Below the pieces are notes generated by a model, which searched no databases, was not told the DNA's origin, and saw only the letters and a program-made list of their open reading frames with translations. A stretch of DNA of 64,000 nt from CAWABB01 sp963780165 (GTDB lineage: Bacteria > Bacteroidota > Ignavibacteria > UBA10030 > UBA6906): positions 1,178,001 to 1,242,000 of the forward strand of contig CAWABB010000001.1 of assembly GCA_963780165.1 (NCBI GenBank), given 5' to 3'. Shown piece after piece: positions 62,143-64,000 of the stretch. The translations under genes were made by a program, and so were the position numbers. Each line of letters begins with the position of its first letter. The first letter of the stretch is position 1.

Positions 62143-64000
62143 TTACCGCAATAGCACCAGCTTGCGCGACTCCACGAACTCCTCTCCTCCTCCGCTGGCC
62201 CCGGTCGGAGACGTAACGTCCGTGCTGCGGACGTGAAGCCTGTACAGGTACACGCCGCTTGCCAGACCCGAGGCGTCGAACTGCACCTCGTGATCGCCCG
62301 CTTCCTGCACCCGCTCCTGAAGAACCGCGACCTGCTCTCCCGTTGTGCTGAAGACCGCTAGCTTGACGACGGACGAGTGAGGCAGGCTGTACCGAATCGT
62401 CGTGGAAGGGTTGAAGGGATTCGGATAGTTCTGATGCAGCGCAACGCGGGTAGGGAATGCTTCGACTTCCACGCCGGTCGCGGAGATCACACCGCTGAAG
62501 GCGCCCACTCCGTGCGTTCCGACGACAACCCTCCCGTCCACGGTCCGCGCGTCCAGGGCACCTACCACGACGTTCCCGATCACCGAAGACCCCTCCTGTA
62601 CCCAGACCGTGGAGGAACCATTCAGAACTGTCGTCGAGTACAGCCCCGTGCTTGTCCCCAGGAAATACGTTGTGGCGCCTCCAAACGGGAGGATCTGCGC
62701 GGTCCTGCAGGAAGGCCCGGAACTCCCGGCGAGATTTCCCTCGACGTCCGACCACGTGCTGCCACCGTTTGTCGTGAAGAAGACGCTCGCGACCCCGTAG
62801 TTCGAGAAGACGACCATCGCCTGATCCCCGTCTGTCGGATCCACCGCCAGACCGCTCACAAAGGCGTCGGCGGGAAATCCCTTTCCCGTCCAGACGTCCG
62901 TCGGCACGCTCGACGCGGTCGCGGTGTTCGCATTGTCCAGGCGAAAGACCCGGCCATTGCTCGTTCCGTAGTACAACCGGAACGATGGACTGCTCTTGGA
63001 GGCAGCCAGCGCGGTGATACTGGTTCCGCTTACTCCCGCCGCCGTCAGGTCTGTCCAGTTCAGCGACTTCGTGCTGATCGCCGTTGAGGGCGAGACTGAC
63101 CAAAGCGGAATTGCCGTCACGTCGCTGTTCCTCCAGAGGCTGGAGCCGCCCGGCATATACACCACTTTCTGGTCTGAGGGATCCAGAATGAAGGGGTTGA
63201 TGAAGAGATATCCCGTCCCTCCCGTGGGATCGATCCGGGTGAAGTCCTGCCACACGCCGCTGGCGTTGATCAACACCCTGTAGGCGGACCCGTTTTGCGT
63301 TGACATATAGTACGAAGTGCGGCCGTCGGCTATCGCGCACGCTGCCCCATCGCCGTTGATCTGCCGCACCCAGGGGGTGCTTACCGATGAGGAGCTCGTG
63401 TACCAGACCCCGTTGTCCTGCATCCCGCCGATCACCTGGTTGTTCCCGCTCGTGGCATGATCCATCGCAATCGTGTAGAACTGGGTCGTGAAATAGCCGG
63501 AGCTGAGCGGGTTCCACGCCGCGTTGACCTGCGTGACATCATCCATCCGGCTGACCCCGCCGTCGCTGCCGGACAGGAACGAGATGCCGTTCGAGAGAAA
63601 GACTCCGGCGTGCTGATCCGGATGATGTCCGGCATACTGCTCGTACGTGTCCGGAGTGACATAACCCCCGATGCGGCGCCATTGGTCGCCGGTAGCGAAC
63701 CCGTCTGCGGACACGTACAGGTTCGTCCCCCCGAGAATCACAAAGTCCGGGTCGTCCGGTCTGACGCGCACCAGCATGTTGTAGTTATTCTGCGTGTCGA
63801 ACTTTGCGTTTCCGTCAAGTCCGGCCTCGTTGGGGAGATTCATCCCCCTGTTCTCCCACGTGCCGCCGGCCCCGCTGCCGTCGCCGGACACGTAATCGTA
63901 CTTCCAGAATTGCACGCCGTTGACCTGGTCTACCCCGTCAGTCCCGTTGGCGCTGGCGACAAGGAAGTAGGCAATATCCGGATCCGCAGGCGCGATGGCA
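62143..64000 (-). CDS. T9SS cargo protein with propeller body, 5' part beyond window
   Basis: The C-terminal ~618 residues of a secreted protein; the frame is open to the window edge, so the N-terminus is missing (the Met at 63915 is internal). The body carries VGGYVTPDTYEQY-like strands (read IGGYVTPDTYEQYAGHHPDQ), 'FLSGSDGGVSRMDD', 'GGMQDNGVWYTSS', 'YYGTSNGRVFRLDN' and an Asp box TTNGGSTW, i.e. a large beta-propeller of the sortilin/VPS10 or Asp-box type. The T9SS sorting domain (HQNYPNPFNPSTTIRYSLPH ... GVYLYRL) has an unusual 18-residue Ser/Gly-rich insertion before its last strand (ESRKLVLLR). Function unknown, surface-located. Confidence 0.82.
   Translation of the reverse strand, partial: AIAPADPDIAYFLVASANGTDGVDQVNGVQFWKYDYVSGDGSGAGGTWENRGMNLPNEAGLDGNAKFDTQNNYNMLVRVRPDDPDFVILGGTNLYVSADGFATGDQWRRIGGYVTPDTYEQYAGHHPDQHAGVFLSNGISFLSGSDGGVSRMDDVTQVNAAWNPLSSGYFTTQFYTIAMDHATSGNNQVIGGMQDNGVWYTSSSSVSTPWVRQINGDGAACAIADGRTSYYMSTQNGSAYRVLINASGVWQDFTRIDPTGGTGYLFINPFILDPSDQKVVYMPGGSSLWRNSDVTAIPLWSVSPSTAISTKSLNWTDLTAAGVSGTSITALAASKSSPSFRLYYGTSNGRVFRLDNANTATASSVPTDVWTGKGFPADAFVSGLAVDPTDGDQAMVVFSNYGVASVFFTTNGGSTWSDVEGNLAGSSGPSCRTAQILPFGGATTYFLGTSTGLYSTTVLNGSSTVWVQEGSSVIGNVVVGALDARTVDGRVVVGTHGVGAFSGVISATGVEVEAFPTRVALHQNYPNPFNPSTTIRYSLPHSSVVKLAVFSTTGEQVAVLQERVQEAGDHEVQFDASGLASGVYLYRLHVRSTDVTSPTGASGGGEEFVESRKLVLLR

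Noticed and set aside
62096..63517. 473-codon minus-strand frame in the T9SS gene at the window end
   Set aside because: Different frame on the same strand as the T9SS gene, rich in Arg/Gly/Asp/Gln with no domain; the other frame has the sorting domain.

Overview
The window looks like a chromosomal stretch of a member of the Bacteroidota/Ignavibacteriota (FCB) group. The main evidence is at least seven genes plus two broken ones that encode proteins ending in the type IX secretion (T9SS) sorting domain (NPFNPSTTIRYGLP ... GVYLYRL ... KLVLVR). Several promoters fit the Bacteroidetes pattern (TTG or TTTG, 19-20 nt, TAnnTTT), and there is a propeller-type hybrid two-component regulator. No rRNA, phage or transposase gene was seen. 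One tRNA was found, tRNA-Leu(CAG).

Layout. 0-4 kb: the end of a sodium:solute symporter, then a divergent pair (rhamnose mutarotase and a Tat-signal FAD oxidoreductase). 4.2-5 kb: tRNA-Leu and a GNAT acetyltransferase. 5-15.7 kb: a block of minus-strand secreted proteins, mostly T9SS cargo with Asp-box or YCF48 propeller repeats, two lipoproteins and an orphan sorting domain. 16.7-19.3 kb: a Ser/Thr kinase fused to a FlgO/TolB-like domain and TPRs. 19.9-24.9 kb: a sugar isomerase-like protein, an AraC regulator, and a divergent aldo/keto reductase, SDR and Zn-alcohol dehydrogenase set with decayed remnants. 25.2-26.1 kb: a Fic protein with a small antitoxin-like gene overlapping its 3' end on the opposite strand. 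27-31 kb: a secreted ankyrin protein and an AAA_14/DUF4143 ATPase. 31.3-38.9 kb: an intact hybrid sensor-regulator flanked by decayed secreted proteins. 39.6-41.7 kb: a large YCF48/T9SS protein. 42.3-43.7 kb: an effector-binding protein and a periplasmic isoaspartyl methyltransferase.

44.5-56.7 kb: one tightly packed plus-strand cluster for a surface glycan or glycolipid. It has an O-antigen ligase/polymerase-like protein, a nucleotidyltransferase, three B12-binding radical SAM enzymes, GT9 and GT87 glycosyltransferases, a Wzx-like flippase and two methyltransferases. 56.8-59.4 kb: a 5'-truncated NDH-2 gene and a frameshifted class II fumarase gene. 59.8-62 kb: small YCII, RibD-like and VOC proteins. 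62.1-64 kb: another T9SS propeller protein running off the window.

The most unusual signal is a modular interspersed repeat present in about a dozen copies, all in the same orientation. Its core ends in GCGGGTTCCGGGCAC, whose last ten bases equal the 3' end of the tRNA-Leu gene and its flank, and nearly every copy is followed within about 20 nt by a terminator-like hairpin, as the tRNA is. Several copies sit beside truncated genes (C39 peptidase-like, GDCCVxC protein, ndh), so the family appears to have shaped this region. All family assignments are from reading the sequence; no database search was run.
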